From NCBI GenBank assembly GCA_946482285.1, contig CAMLQK010000001.1, forward strand, positions 744,001 through 808,000: a stretch of 64,000 nucleotides of DNA, read 5' to 3'. The position numbers and the translations under genes are program-made. Within the stretch, counting starts at the first letter, position 1; every line of letters begins with the position of its first letter. Origin of the DNA: an uncultured Candidatus Saccharibacteria bacterium (GTDB lineage Bacteria; Patescibacteria; Saccharimonadia; Saccharimonadales; UBA4665). The notes under the pieces were generated by a model. It did not search any database and was not told the DNA's origin. It was given only the letters and a program-made list of their open reading frames with translations. Shown one piece after another: positions 26,123-36,287 of the stretch.

Positions 26123-29100
26123 TGCGACGATATAGTTCTAGCATGAGTATTTCGCACTTTGACGCAGTGCGTTTGGCTGTTGCGAACGCATCTGACATCC
26201 TTGACTGGAGTCACGGTGAAGTAACAAAGCCAGAGACAATTAACTACCGTACTCAAAAACCTGAGCGTGATGGTTTGTTCTGTGAGCGTATTTTTGGCCC
26301 GGTTAAGGATATTAACCCACACGACGCTAAGTACAAGGGTGTCCGCTCCCGCGAAGCTGCCGTTGATAAAAATGGTGAACTTGTTACAAAGAGCATTGTT
26401 CGTCGTGAACGTATGGGTCACATTAGCTTGGCTGTGCCTGTTGCGCACATTTGGTTCCTGCGCGGCACTCCATCTGCAATTGGTTTGCTTTTGGGTGTCA
26501 CTGTCAAAAACCTGGAGCGTGTCGCTTACTTTGCAAGTTACATCATCAAGGGTGTAGACGTCGAAAAGCGCGACAAGATCCGCGCAGACAAAGAAGCGGA
26601 ATTTGCGGCTGCAAAAGAGGCAATTAAGCTTCGCTTTGAAAAAGAATCAGAAGCCCAGGACGCTAACATTAAAGCTTTGGCAGAAATGCAGACTAAAGAA
26701 CTCGCTGAAGTCGATAAAGAGTTTGAGCAGCTCAAAGCACAACTTGATAGCCTTGAAAAACTTGCACTTATCGGCGAAGTTGAGTACCGAAACCTACCAG
26801 ACGAACTACGCGAAATCATTAGTGTCGGTATGGGTGGAGCTGCACTTAAAGAACTGCTTGATGAAATTGACCTCAAGAAACTTATTGCAGAACTCGCTGC
26901 AGAGTCAGACGAGGCTAAGGGTCAGCGCAAGAAGAAGCTTATGAAGCGACTTCGCTTGCTGGAAAGCATGGAGCGTGCTGGCATTGAATCTGGCTCAATG
27001 TGTGTCAGTGTCTTGCCAGTTATCCCTCCGGACCTGCGTCCAATGGTGCAGCTGACTGGTGGTCGTTTTGCGACATCAGATCTTAATGACTTGTACCGCC
27101 GTGTTATCAACCGCAACAACCGTCTTAAGAAGCTCATCGAGCTAAACGCCCCAGAAGTTATCCGCCGCAACGAGCAGCGTATGCTTCAGGAGGCCGTTGA
27201 CGCTTTGATTGACAACAACAGCGCCCGTTCTGGCCGCGCTGTGGCTGCTACTGGCCAGCGCCGTCGCCTGAAGAGCTTGAGCGACATGCTCAAGGGTAAG
27301 CAGGGTCGTTTCCGCCAGAACCTTCTTGGTAAGCGTGTTGACTACTCTGGCCGTTCAGTAATTGTTGCCGGTCCAGAACTTAAGATTAACCAGTGTGGTC
27401 TGCCTAAGATGATGGCATTGGAGCTCTTTAAGCCATTTGTCATTGGCGAATTGATTGCTCGCGAACAGGCTCACAACATCCGTTCTGCAACCCGTATGAT
27501 TGAGACTGGCGAAACTGCTGTTTGGGACGCCCTGGACGAGGTAATTAAGGGTAAGTACGTTCTACTTAACCGTGCTCCGTCACTGCACCGCCTTTCAATT
27601 CAGGCTTTCCAGCCCGTATTGATTGAAGGCCGCGCGATTCAGCTACACCCGCTTGTATGTAAAGGTTTCAACGCCGACTTCGACGGTGACCAGATGGCTG
27701 TCCACTTGCCATTGTCCGACGAAGCCCAGGCCGAAGCCCGTGACATCATGGCTGCAAACATGAACTTGTTGAAGCCAGCCGACGGTACTCCAATCCTGCA
27801 CATTGAACAGGACATGGTGCTTGGCTGTTACTACTTAACGTACGACCGCCCAAGTATTTCCAAGGAAGCACATGTATTCTCTAGCCTCGAAGAAGCCCTT
27901 ATGGCCTACGATGCTGGCGGCATTAAGTTGCAGAACTACGTTCGCGTACCATTCCGCGGTGAAATCCGTGAAACAACGCTTGGCCGCATCCTGTTTAATG
28001 AAACATTCCCAGAAGACTTCCCATTCCAGGATGAACCAATGACCAAGAAGAAGCTGCAAAAGGTTATGGCGGCTATTTACGGCACGTACGGCCAGGCAAT
28101 GACTGCCCGTATCGCCGACGAGCTGAAAGACCTTGGTTTCCACTACGCTACCCAGTCTGGTATCTCAATGGGTATGGGCGACTTTGCCAACATTGACGGC
28201 ATGGAAGGCGTAATCGACGAAGGTGAAGACCGCGCAGCTGCTATTTCCGAGCAGTACGAACAGGGCTTTATTACCGAAGACGAGCGCTACCGCCTGACCG
28301 TAGAAAACTGGACCAAGATCGACAACCGCGTCCAAGAGCTGTTGGCAACTCAGATGGTTGGCCAGGAAAGCTCTATGGCTGTTGCCATCACCTCTGGTGC
28401 CCGTGGTAACATCTCCCAGATGAAAATGTGCGTTGGCATGCTTGGTGTATTCTCTGACGCTTCAGGGCACGCTATCGAGCTGCCAATCAAATCTGGCTAC
28501 ATCGAAGGTTTGAACCCGCTTGAGTACTTTACCGGTACCCGTGGTACTCGTAAGGCGCTTATCGACATCGCTCTTAAAACGGCGGATGCTGGTTATCTGA
28601 CTCGTCGTCTGGTCGATGTCTCGCAAGATGTGTTTACTATCGAAGCAGAAGACACTGAAGACCTGGATCCAGGTTTCACTATGCTTCGTGCAGATGCTAA
28701 TGAAATTGGTGTTTCCTATGCATCACGCCTTGAGGGCCGTTTTGCAGCAGCCGATGTTGCCGGCTATATCAAGCGCGGTGAACTCTTTACTAAAGAGACC
28801 GCAGAAGCAATTGAGGCTAAAGAAGACATTGATGGTGTCAAGATAATGTCTGTCCTGAGCGCAACATCCGTACACGGTGTTCCTCAGAAGTCATACGGCG
28901 TTGACCCAGCTACCGGTATTATGGTTGCCGGACATCACCCGATTGGTGTTATTGCCGCTCAGTCTATCGGTGAGCCTGGCACTCAGCTGTCACTTGACTC
29001 CAAGCACCGTTCCGGCGCTGTATTGGCTGACGACACCGCACAGGGCCTTAGCCGTATTGAAGAGCTTTTCGAAGTTCGTTCGCCAAAGGGTATTGCATAC

Positions 29101-29976
29101 CTCACCGACATCGCTGGTGTTGTGAACACCTGGGAAGAGGGCGACCACTACGTAGTACAAGTCACCGCCCAGAACCAGGAAAGCGTAGCTTTCGAGCTGA
29201 ACGAGCGCAAAGCAAAGGTTAAGACTGGCACCGAAGTAGCTATTGGCGATGTTATTGCTGAGCGCGAAGACAAATCCGAGCCTTTGGTCGCACCAATGGC
29301 TGGCAAGGTTGACGTATCTGACAAAGCAATTGTTATTACGCCTGCTGGCCAGAGTGTCGTACGCTACGAAATCCCAGGCTTCAAGCAGTTGCACATCCAG
29401 GATGGCGACACTGTTGTTGCCGGCCAACGCCTGACCAACGGTTCCATCAACCTCCAGGAGCTTATGCGCTTGCAAGGTGTTGAATCCACCCAGCGTTACA
29501 TCATGAACGAAATCCTGCGTATCTTTGCAGGCCAGGGCCAGAACGTTTCTGACAAGCACCTTGAAATTATTGTGCGCCAGATGTTTAGCCGTGTTCAGAT
29601 CGAAGATGCTGGCGACTCAGAGTTCGTTACCGGTGACGTTGTGAGTAAGCTTGCGGTTGCTGAAGCAAACGAAGCGTTGATTGCTGCTGGCAAAGAGCCG
29701 GCTGTATACAACCAGCTGCTCCTTGGTATCACCAAGGCAAGCTTGAGCACCGACTCATTCTTGAGTGCTGCATCCTTCCAGGACACCACCCGGGTTCTGA
29801 TTTCTGCGGCAACCAGCGGCCGTATCGACAAACTGCACGGACTTAAGGAAAACGTTATCCTGGGCCGCAAGATTCCTGTTGGTACCGGTTACAAGAGTGC
29901 TGACGAACAAGACGCTGACGATTTCCAGGCTGAAGTCGACTTTGCCGCCCAGGCAGAAGTTGCAGCAAAAGCTTAA
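26122..29976 (+). CDS. rpoC: RNA polymerase subunit beta', lacking both zinc sites
   Basis: A 1284-residue catalytic subunit with NADFDGDQMAVH (active-site Mg ligands), the bridge-helix and trigger-loop regions, and GVIAAQSIGEPGTQLS. A charged coiled insert (about residues 150-280) resembles that of Actinobacteria. The N-terminal zinc site is gone: where the usual sequence has CxC and CxxC between FGPVKD and VTKSxVRRERMGH, here INPHDAKYKG and REAAVDKNGE contain no Cys. The second site (usually C-x6-CxxC before YG) reads SATSVHGVPQKSYG, also without Cys. AAGGAGG lies 7 nt before the ATG. Confidence 0.97.
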   Translation: MRRYSSSMSISHFDAVRLAVANASDILDWSHGEVTKPETINYRTQKPERDGLFCERIFGPVKDINPHDAKYKGVRSREAAVDKNGELVTKSIVRRERMGHISLAVPVAHIWFLRGTPSAIGLLLGVTVKNLERVAYFASYIIKGVDVEKRDKIRADKEAEFAAAKEAIKLRFEKESEAQDANIKALAEMQTKELAEVDKEFEQLKAQLDSLEKLALIGEVEYRNLPDELREIISVGMGGAALKELLDEIDLKKLIAELAAESDEAKGQRKKKLMKRLRLLESMERAGIESGSMCVSVLPVIPPDLRPMVQLTGGRFATSDLNDLYRRVINRNNRLKKLIELNAPEVIRRNEQRMLQEAVDALIDNNSARSGRAVAATGQRRRLKSLSDMLKGKQGRFRQNLLGKRVDYSGRSVIVAGPELKINQCGLPKMMALELFKPFVIGELIAREQAHNIRSATRMIETGETAVWDALDEVIKGKYVLLNRAPSLHRLSIQAFQPVLIEGRAIQLHPLVCKGFNADFDGDQMAVHLPLSDEAQAEARDIMAANMNLLKPADGTPILHIEQDMVLGCYYLTYDRPSISKEAHVFSSLEEALMAYDAGGIKLQNYVRVPFRGEIRETTLGRILFNETFPEDFPFQDEPMTKKKLQKVMAAIYGTYGQAMTARIADELKDLGFHYATQSGISMGMGDFANIDGMEGVIDEGEDRAAAISEQYEQGFITEDERYRLTVENWTKIDNRVQELLATQMVGQESSMAVAITSGARGNISQMKMCVGMLGVFSDASGHAIELPIKSGYIEGLNPLEYFTGTRGTRKALIDIALKTADAGYLTRRLVDVSQDVFTIEAEDTEDLDPGFTMLRADANEIGVSYASRLEGRFAAADVAGYIKRGELFTKETAEAIEAKEDIDGVKIMSVLSATSVHGVPQKSYGVDPATGIMVAGHHPIGVIAAQSIGEPGTQLSLDSKHRSGAVLADDTAQGLSRIEELFEVRSPKGIAYLTDIAGVVNTWEEGDHYVVQVTAQNQESVAFELNERKAKVKTGTEVAIGDVIAEREDKSEPLVAPMAGKVDVSDKAIVITPAGQSVVRYEIPGFKQLHIQDGDTVVAGQRLTNGSINLQELMRLQGVESTQRYIMNEILRIFAGQGQNVSDKHLEIIVRQMFSRVQIEDAGDSEFVTGDVVSKLAVAEANEALIAAGKEPAVYNQLLLGITKASLSTDSFLSAASFQDTTRVLISAATSGRIDKLHGLKENVILGRKIPVGTGYKSADEQDADDFQAEVDFAAQAEVAAKA

Positions 29977-30029
29977 ATCTGTTACAGTAAGTACGTTATA
30001 AACCAGGTGGTCCGAGCTAAGCGGGTATT

Positions 30030-30058
30030 GGAAGGACAGAGTTGGCACTCGTTCTTCC
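30030..30058 (+). promoter_or_regulatory. Stem-loop in the rpoC-rpsL gap
   Basis: GGAAGGAC (30030-30037) pairs with GTTCTTCC (30051-30058), with inner GAG/CTC pairing. It lies 38 nt before rpsL in a 119-nt gap. TACAGT (29983-29988), preceded by TGT, could be a -10 for an rpsL transcript. It may be a ribosomal-protein autoregulation site (inference). Confidence 0.45.
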
Positions 30059-30095
30059 ACGCTTAATGCGAGTAGACTTGCCATAAGGAGAATAC

Positions 30096-30509
30096 ATGCC
30101 AACAATCAACCAATTGGTTCGTAAGCCCCGTGCAAAGGCAGGTGCAAAATCAAAGTCACCAGCTTTGCAGCGCGTGGTAAACAACCTCAAAACTAAAAAC
30201 TACGAGAAAGCTTCGCCATTCAAGCGTGGTGTTTGTATCAAGGTTACGACCAAGACACCAAAGAAGCCTAACTCAGCTTTGCGTAAGGTAGCCCGCGTAC
30301 GCCTGACCAACGGTCAGGAAGTATGGGCTTACATTGGCGGTGAAGGCCACAACTTACAGGAGCACGCCGTTGTCTTGGTACGCGGCGGCCGCGTAAAGGA
30401 CCTTCCAGGTGTGCGCTACCACATTGTTCGTGGTGCACTCGACCTCCAAGGTGTAGCTAACCGTAAGCAGGGCCGTTCTAAGTACGGTGCGAAGAAGGAG
30501 AGCAAGTAA
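30096..30509 (+). CDS. rpsL: Ribosomal protein uS12
   Basis: A 137-residue protein of the decoding centre. It has [20 protein letters not shown] (with the Lys whose mutation gives streptomycin resistance unchanged), GEGHNLQEH and [20 protein letters not shown] lies 6 nt before the ATG. It overlaps rpsG by one base (TAATG). Confidence 0.98.
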   Translation: MPTINQLVRKPRAKAGAKSKSPALQRVVNNLKTKNYEKASPFKRGVCIKVTTKTPKKPNSALRKVARVRLTNGQEVWAYIGGEGHNLQEHAVVLVRGGRVKDLPGVRYHIVRGALDLQGVANRKQGRSKYGAKKESK

Positions 30510-30988
30510 TGCCACGTAAAAAAACTAAAGCATTAGTCCGTGACATCCAACCAGACCGCCAGTACAACAGTGTTCAGGTCCAGCGAGTTATCAACCGTGT
30601 TATGCGTGATGGTAAAAAGCAACTTGCAGAGCGCCTTGTATATAGTGGTATGCAAAAGGCAGCAGATAAGCTGAAGGTTCAAAATCCGCTTGAGGTTTTT
30701 GAACAGGCTATCAAAAACATCCAGCCACATCTCGAGACTCGTTCTCGCCGTGTCGGTGGCGCAAACTACCAGATTCCTTTCGAGGTTAAGGGCCAACGCC
30801 AGAACCACCTGACTACCATGTGGTTTGTACAGGCAGCTCGTAGCCGCAAAGGCATGGGTATGGACGATCGCCTGGCGCTCGAACTCGTTGACGCCTACAA
30901 CGGTCAGGGCACAGCAGTCAAAAAGAAAGAAGACACACACAAGATGGCAGAAGCCAACCGTGCCTTCGCACACTTTGCTCGCGGCTAA
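30509..30988 (+). CDS. rpsG: Ribosomal protein uS7
   Basis: A 159-residue 30S head protein: VQRVINRVMRDGKKQLAERL, ETRSRRVGGANYQIPFEV and the C-terminal NRAFAHFA. It is the last gene of the rpoBC-rpsL-rpsG unit. fusA, which usually follows directly, lies 1.6 kb further on, after two unrelated genes. Confidence 0.98.
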   Translation: MPRKKTKALVRDIQPDRQYNSVQVQRVINRVMRDGKKQLAERLVYSGMQKAADKLKVQNPLEVFEQAIKNIQPHLETRSRRVGGANYQIPFEVKGQRQNHLTTMWFVQAARSRKGMGMDDRLALELVDAYNGQGTAVKKKEDTHKMAEANRAFAHFARG

Positions 30989-31004
30989 TAATAGCCAACG
31001 AAGC

Positions 31005-31038
31005 AACAAAACCGGTCACTATTGGCCGGTTTTGTTTT
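31005..31038 (+). terminator. Terminator after rpsG
   Basis: AACAAAACCGG (31005-31015) pairs with CCGGTTTTGTT (31026-31036), followed by further T. Confidence 0.8.
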
Positions 31039-31055
31039 ATGAAAATGGAGGATAT

Positions 31056-31763
31056 GTGGAACAGCGACAGCTTGAAGACGACGAACCAAAGATGCCTTGC
31101 GCGGAGCATTGTCCGTATCTTCTATACGGCGAACGCCAAGAGCGGCACCTCGCAGCCAGCACTATCGGCAGTTTATGTGTTACTGATGCAGACTTGGAAT
31201 ATAATTTGCGGGCGTACCAAGCGCGCGACTGTGAGGGCGCGGAACAATGGGATGAAGAAGGGGGTGCAATATATTGCAGTACCCGCAGCCAGGTTTTTGG
31301 ACAAGATGGCGAACCTGGGTTGCAATTCAGATCAGAGACCAAAGAGTTGGAGTTACTACAACGCCACCATGCAAGCCGCTGGGAGCTGGCAAAACAGGAA
31401 GCTACGCGGCGATTTAAGAGTATGGTTTTAGGACACATCCGTGATGTTGCGGCCGGCATGTATTCCCAGGATGAAATTGCACTAGCCCGAATTAAGATAC
31501 ACCATGAACCGTTTGCGACACAGCGGAGTCACCCCGACCTTTCAAGCGAGGAACGTAGCGCTATCTCCGAAAAGATGAAGCGTATTAAGAGTGCTTCAGA
31601 CGCCGTTATGTATTACGACCGGTATTGGGAGCTGGCGAGACAAGGTAAAAAGCAATCCGAGATAGCCGATGGTATACTTGCAGAAAACGAAGAACAGATA
31701 TTGCGGAATGCTACCGTAGCATTCCGGTTTGAGTTATATGAATTATGTAAAGAATGGTTTTAA
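31056..31763 (+). CDS. Uncharacterised cysteine-motif protein, paralogue 1
   Basis: A 235-residue protein without a membrane segment. It shares with the next gene the order C-x3-CPYL (near residue 14), RA-x2-CEG and YCS, so four Cys are conserved and could bind metal (inference). The rest is helical and charged. The GTG start at 31056 is chosen because GGAGG lies about 5 nt upstream; extending further upstream would run into rpsG. No family is recognised. Confidence 0.75.
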   Translation: MEQRQLEDDEPKMPCAEHCPYLLYGERQERHLAASTIGSLCVTDADLEYNLRAYQARDCEGAEQWDEEGGAIYCSTRSQVFGQDGEPGLQFRSETKELELLQRHHASRWELAKQEATRRFKSMVLGHIRDVAAGMYSQDEIALARIKIHHEPFATQRSHPDLSSEERSAISEKMKRIKSASDAVMYYDRYWELARQGKKQSEIADGILAENEEQILRNATVAFRFELYELCKEWF

Positions 31764-31799
31764 GTTTTTGTAATTTGTAGGAGAATATATGTAATAGCT

Positions 31800-32510
31800 A
31801 TGATGCGTAGATCCAATCCTGCTTGCGAACAAGAGTGCCCATACTTAACATCTGCAGAAAAGCAGATTAGCCAAGCTACGGCGGCGGCTGCCGACGTGAC
31901 TGGCGTATGTTCGAGTGCTGGTCTCGGGATTATATACTTGTGGAGGTCAATGCGTGCCCGGGGTTGCGAAGGGCCGACGGAAATGCCACCCCAGCCTTCA
32001 CTTGGATCGACGACATACTGCTCGCATCTTGGCAGGGCTTTGCTACAGGACGGCCGTCCGGCCTACAAGAAGGTTGACCTGTCAGACCAGTCAACGCAGC
32101 ACCCCCACACCCGTAATCCTGAGCGCTGGCAGCAATTATACTGGCGCTGTTGGCATATTGAGCGTGAAGCTGTTGTGGGTCGTTTAACAATGCTGGACAA
32201 TGATGCATATCCGCAAGAAGAGCTGGCACAGGCGGAGTCTTTGAGCCTCGAGGAGTTGTATGCTGCATATGGCCGTGATAGCAGCGGGACGCTAGTGGGC
32301 TCTGAAACGAAGGGCCAAGCCCAGGAGTTTCAAACAGTCATGTACATCCGTGGTGCACTCATCGAAGCCCAGACGGTTGCTGGGTATATGACACAATGCG
32401 GCATGGGCTATGATGATGCGATTGATGCAGTCGTTGACAGCCATGCTGAGGCCGTCAAAGGCCATGCCACCGACTTGATGGTGCGTGAGCTGGGTGGGCA
32501 AACACTGTAA
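31800..32510 (+). CDS. Uncharacterised cysteine-motif protein, paralogue 2
   Basis: A 236-residue protein sharing CEQECPYL, RARGCEG and YCS, in that order and spacing, with the previous protein; the remaining sequence is much diverged, so the tandem duplication is old. AGGAG lies about 16 nt upstream, with an out-of-frame ATG-TAA between; ATG 31803 is an alternative start. Function unknown. Confidence 0.75.
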   Translation: MMRRSNPACEQECPYLTSAEKQISQATAAAADVTGVCSSAGLGIIYLWRSMRARGCEGPTEMPPQPSLGSTTYCSHLGRALLQDGRPAYKKVDLSDQSTQHPHTRNPERWQQLYWRCWHIEREAVVGRLTMLDNDAYPQEELAQAESLSLEELYAAYGRDSSGTLVGSETKGQAQEFQTVMYIRGALIEAQTVAGYMTQCGMGYDDAIDAVVDSHAEAVKGHATDLMVRELGGQTL

Positions 32511-32516
32511 CACTGG

Positions 32517-32542
32517 TACAATAGCGCTTTATCTGATACAAT
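32517..32542 (+). promoter_or_regulatory. Two tandem extended -10 boxes before fusA
   Basis: TGG-TACAAT (32517-32522) and TGA-TACAAT (32537-32542), 20 bp apart. Either would give an 80-100-nt leader with a TGTTG/CAACA hairpin. Confidence 0.5.
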
Positions 32543-32623
32543 AAGTCAAAAGCTGTGTCCACTGGGCTGCTTTTTGTTGTCCAGCAACATAGCCTAATAA
32601 TAATCAAAGGAACTATAACACCT

Positions 32624-34729
32624 ATGGCAGGTAAAAAAATCTCAATTCAAGATTTACGTAACATCGGTATTATCGCGCACATCGACGCAGGTAAGACTAC
32701 TACAACTGAAGGCATCTTGTACCGGACCGGCTTGAAGCACAAAATTGGTGCAGTTCACGAAGGTGAAACTACTACCGACTGGATGGCGCAAGAGCGTGAG
32801 CGTGGTATCACCATCGTATCTGCGGCTGTTACGTGCATGTGGACCAATAAAAAGACTAAGCAAGAAGTCCAGATCAACATTATCGACACTCCTGGCCACA
32901 TTGACTTCACTGTTGAAGTTGAGCGTTCTTTGCGCGTGCTTGACGGCGCTATTGTTGTGTTTGACGGTAAGATGGGTGTGGAATCGCAGTCTGAAACTGT
33001 TTGGCGCCAGGCCAACAAGTACGGCGTGCCTCGTATCTGTTTCATTAACAAGATCAACCAGACTGGTGGCGACTTCTACAAATCGCTCGAGTCTATTCAC
33101 AACCGCTTGAGCAAGCGTGCGTTCCCAATCCACCTGCCAATTGGATTCGAACAAAGCATCAATGGTGTCATTGACCTTGTAAGCATGAAAGCTTACACCT
33201 ACAAAGAGTTTACTGACCACGAGTTGGTAGAGGGTGAAATCCCTGCAGACATGCTTGACAAGGCGAAGCGCTACCGCAGCATGTTGATCGAGAATGCTGT
33301 CGCCGAAGACGAAGCTCTGCTCGAGAAATTCTTTGAAGTTGGCGAGGAAGGCCTTACCAACGAAGAAATTACTCAGGCTATCCGTACTGCGGTGCTTTCT
33401 GGAAACTTCTATGCTGTAACTGGTGGCGATGGCCGCGGTGTTATCGTAGAAAAGCTTTTGGACCTTGTAACAGAACTTATGCCATCTCCAATGGACCGTG
33501 GCTCAAACTGGGGTACCCATCCTAAAACTGGCGACGAGATTGAGCGCAAACCATCAGAAACCGAACCATTCAGTGCTTTAGCATTCAAGATTGCTACAGA
33601 TCCTTTTGTTGGTAAGCTTGCGTACTTCCGCGTATACTCTGGTAAAGTTTCTGCCGGTTCATATGTCCTTAACTCATCAACAGGTGAAAAAGAGCGCGTT
33701 GGCCGTATCGTGCGTATGCACGGTGACAAGCGCGAAGACGTAGCAGAAGTTTCTGCAGGTGACATTGCAGCTATCGTTGGTCTTAAGGGTACTACCACTG
33801 GTAACACTCTCGCAGACCCCAACAACCCAATCATCCTTGAATCTATTGACTTCCCAGAGCCACCAGTTTCTATCGCTATCGAGCCAAAGACTAAGAGCGA
33901 CCAGGAAAAGATGGGTATTGCTTTGCAGCGTCTGGCAGAAGAAGACCCAACATTCCGCGTTAAGGTAGACGAAGAAACCGGCCAGACCATTATTTCTGGT
34001 ATGGGTGAGCTCCACCTTGATATTATCGTCGACCGCATGAAGCGCGAATTCAATGTTGAAGCCAACATCGGCCAGCCACAGGTTGCTTACCGCGAAACTA
34101 TTCGCAAGGATGCGGTTGAAATCGAAGGTAAATTCGTACGCCAATCTGGTGGCCGCGGTCAATACGGTCACGTATGGCTACGCCTTAGCCAGAACGAAAA
34201 GGGTGCAGGCTTCGAGTTCATCAACTCAATCAAGGGTGGCGTTGTTCCAACCGAGTATATCAAGCCTGTTGAGCAGGGTATTATCGAAGCTATGAACAAC
34301 GGTGTCATCGCTGGTTACCCAGTAGTTGACATCAAGGCTGAATTGTACGATGGCTCCTACCACGATGTTGACTCCAACGAAATGGCCTTCAAGATTGCCG
34401 GTTCAATGGCCCTTCAGGATGGCGTTAAAAAGGCTAACCCTGTTCTGCTCGAACCGATCATGAAAGTAGTTGTTGTTACTCCAGAAGAGTTCATGGGTGA
34501 CGTTATTGGCGACCTTAACTCTAAGCGTGGCCGCATCGAATCCATGGAAGACCTTCCTGGCGGCATCAAGGAAATTACAGCATTTGTACCTCTTGGCGAA
34601 ATGTTTGGCTACACAACAAATCTGCGTTCTATGACTCAGGGTCGCGCAAGTTCAAGTATGGAGCTTGACCATTACGCTGACGTACCTGGACACGTTACCG
34701 ACGCAATTGTTGCCAAGAATACCAAGTAG
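32624..34729 (+). CDS. fusA: Elongation factor G
   Basis: A 701-residue translocation GTPase. G1 [10 protein letters not shown]2 region RGITI, G3 DTPGHIDF, G4 seen as INKINQ in place of NKxD, and domain [14 protein letters not shown]. The start at ATG 32624 ([16 protein letters not shown]) gives the normal length. AAAGGA lies about 12 nt upstream, longer than ideal. The altered G4 motif (INKIN rather than NKMD) is odd but the context is clear. Confidence 0.97.
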   Translation: MAGKKISIQDLRNIGIIAHIDAGKTTTTEGILYRTGLKHKIGAVHEGETTTDWMAQERERGITIVSAAVTCMWTNKKTKQEVQINIIDTPGHIDFTVEVERSLRVLDGAIVVFDGKMGVESQSETVWRQANKYGVPRICFINKINQTGGDFYKSLESIHNRLSKRAFPIHLPIGFEQSINGVIDLVSMKAYTYKEFTDHELVEGEIPADMLDKAKRYRSMLIENAVAEDEALLEKFFEVGEEGLTNEEITQAIRTAVLSGNFYAVTGGDGRGVIVEKLLDLVTELMPSPMDRGSNWGTHPKTGDEIERKPSETEPFSALAFKIATDPFVGKLAYFRVYSGKVSAGSYVLNSSTGEKERVGRIVRMHGDKREDVAEVSAGDIAAIVGLKGTTTGNTLADPNNPIILESIDFPEPPVSIAIEPKTKSDQEKMGIALQRLAEEDPTFRVKVDEETGQTIISGMGELHLDIIVDRMKREFNVEANIGQPQVAYRETIRKDAVEIEGKFVRQSGGRGQYGHVWLRLSQNEKGAGFEFINSIKGGVVPTEYIKPVEQGIIEAMNNGVIAGYPVVDIKAELYDGSYHDVDSNEMAFKIAGSMALQDGVKKANPVLLEPIMKVVVVTPEEFMGDVIGDLNSKRGRIESMEDLPGGIKEITAFVPLGEMFGYTTNLRSMTQGRASSSMELDHYADVPGHVTDAIVAKNTK

Positions 34730-34745
34730 TTCTAGGCAGTGTTTC

Positions 34746-34781
34746 AAAAAACCACCCGGATATAAGACCCGGGTGGTTTTT
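34746..34781. terminator. Bidirectional terminator between fusA and the threonine-dehydratase-like gene
   Basis: ACCACCCGG paired with CCGGGTGGT, loop about 9 nt, with AAAAA on the left and TTTTT on the right. It separates convergent genes. Confidence 0.85.
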
Positions 34782-34796
34782 ATATGAGGGATTGTT

Positions 34797-36200
34797 CTAG
34801 CGCGTAGAGTATCCCTTCCAGACGTTGAGCACCCTGGTGTTTTGCTCTCCTGACTTGTTATTATTGCTATTTGCGGCTTTTTGGTGGTACGCCAGGGGTG
34901 GTGCCAAACCCTCGGCAGCACGACGCAAGGCCAGGGCGGCGACCTTTGTTTTGATGTTGCAGTCGGCATTGACCCATTCGCTACCAAGGCGTTGCAAGAG
35001 CTCCGAGGTTATATTGCTTCCTGTCGTAGTCGTAACGTTATATGACGCTGGCTCTGTCGCGCCAAGGTGGTCAATGTCGTGCAGTAAGCCACCTAACGAC
35101 AGGGCGCCTGCCAGTTCCGGCGCACGGCCGCCACGGGCATTAATTAGCTGGCCACAGGCTTGGATGAGGTACTCTTTGGAGATGACGCGTACACCATTTG
35201 TATGTTCACGGATTATGGGCAGCGTATTCTGGCCAGCTCGCAAGGTAGCTGTTCCGTCGCAATCCGTATCCAACGTATTTGGACCATCAGGCATGTACGG
35301 GGCAGACGCGACAAGCCCTGGCCGCTCATGAAGCGCCCGGGAAATTGAATCATTGTGCTCTACTTCCACGCCAATAAGCTCGGATGCGTCACTCAGCACA
35401 CCCCATTCTCGCAATCTTGACCATGCGTATGCGGTACCAGCAAGATACCCGCCACCGCCAACGGGCACATATCGTCGGAAGGTAGCGCTTCGCAAGTCTA
35501 TCCCCCGTGCCTTGAGCATAGCAAACGTCTCGAACTCAATTGTTGCTTGGCCAGCCATAGTTAATGGGTCATCGAAAGGGTGGATCAGGGCGTAGTTAGT
35601 ATCCTTGTCACTTACGTTTTGTGCGGCGTCCATGGCGTCTTCTAGCGTTTCGTAATGCGCGAATATTCTGGCTCCGAGGGCTTTGAGTCGGTCTTTCTTT
35701 GCAGCCGATATGTTTTCGCGGCAGTAAATGTGGGCTTCCCGCTGTAATGTAGGGTTAAGCTGGGAATTTACCTGGTTTACTGCAGCCGCTACGCTAATGC
35801 CATGGTTGCCAGCCGAAGCTGTTGCCATTATGCGAGCCTCCGGCTGCATATTAAGCGTATGCAAAACAGCAAAACGGGCACCATGTATTTTGTAGTTATG
35901 GCCAGGAAGATGTAGATCTTCACGCTTGTCAAAAGTCGTACCAGCACCCGCTATGTCTAGCAGCTCCAACGGTGCTGGCACTACACCATTTACCTTGCTG
36001 TAGAAAACTGGTTCGAAGGCCCTCAGCTTTGCAAACGGCAGGCGTTGTTCGTATGCTTCAAATACCGGCGTTTCCGAAGGTTTTCGCAGTGCATTACTAA
36101 AGCCATCCAGATCGAATGACTCATGTAGGTAATAATCAATGGTATCGAGTGTCTCACTGGCTTTTGCACGCTCTTGTGCTAATTCATAAGGGTTTGGCAT
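34797..36200 (-). CDS. PLP-dependent threonine-dehydratase-like enzyme
   Basis: A 467-residue fold-type II PLP enzyme. The PLP Lys is in HNYKIHGA, the Asn loop is TASAGNHGISVA (SAGNHG), and GGGGYLAG is the phosphate-binding loop. The nearest known group is threonine ammonia-lyase (IlvA), which makes 2-oxobutyrate for isoleucine, but the N-terminal about 60 residues and C-terminal region are not clearly IlvA-like. Substrate is inference, supported by the leader upstream, which contains four consecutive Ile codons. AAAGGA lies 6 nt before the ATG. Confidence 0.82.
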   Translation of the reverse strand: MPNPYELAQERAKASETLDTIDYYLHESFDLDGFSNALRKPSETPVFEAYEQRLPFAKLRAFEPVFYSKVNGVVPAPLELLDIAGAGTTFDKREDLHLPGHNYKIHGARFAVLHTLNMQPEARIMATASAGNHGISVAAAVNQVNSQLNPTLQREAHIYCRENISAAKKDRLKALGARIFAHYETLEDAMDAAQNVSDKDTNYALIHPFDDPLTMAGQATIEFETFAMLKARGIDLRSATFRRYVPVGGGGYLAGTAYAWSRLREWGVLSDASELIGVEVEHNDSISRALHERPGLVASAPYMPDGPNTLDTDCDGTATLRAGQNTLPIIREHTNGVRVISKEYLIQACGQLINARGGRAPELAGALSLGGLLHDIDHLGATEPASYNVTTTTGSNITSELLQRLGSEWVNADCNIKTKVAALALRRAAEGLAPPLAYHQKAANSNNNKSGEQNTRVLNVWKGYSTR

Positions 36201-36215
36201 AGTAGGTCCTTTCTA

Positions 36216-36243
36216 AACAAAAAGCCCGGAAGTATTTCCGGGC
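36216..36243 (-). terminator. Attenuator terminator in the threonine-dehydratase-like leader
   Basis: On the minus strand GCCCGGAA-ATAC-TTCCGGGC, a perfect 8-bp stem, is followed by TTTTTGTTT. It lies 15 nt before the structural gene and 44 nt after the leader stop codon, so it would stop transcription before the gene. Confidence 0.85.
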
Positions 36244-36287
36244 ATCTGTATCGTCGATTATTATCTGTTAAAAAATAGCACAACGCA

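Noticed and set aside
30825..31055. N-terminal extension of the 31.1-kb gene into rpsG
   Set aside because: The extension runs through rpsG and its terminator, and GTG 31056 has a good GGAGG site.
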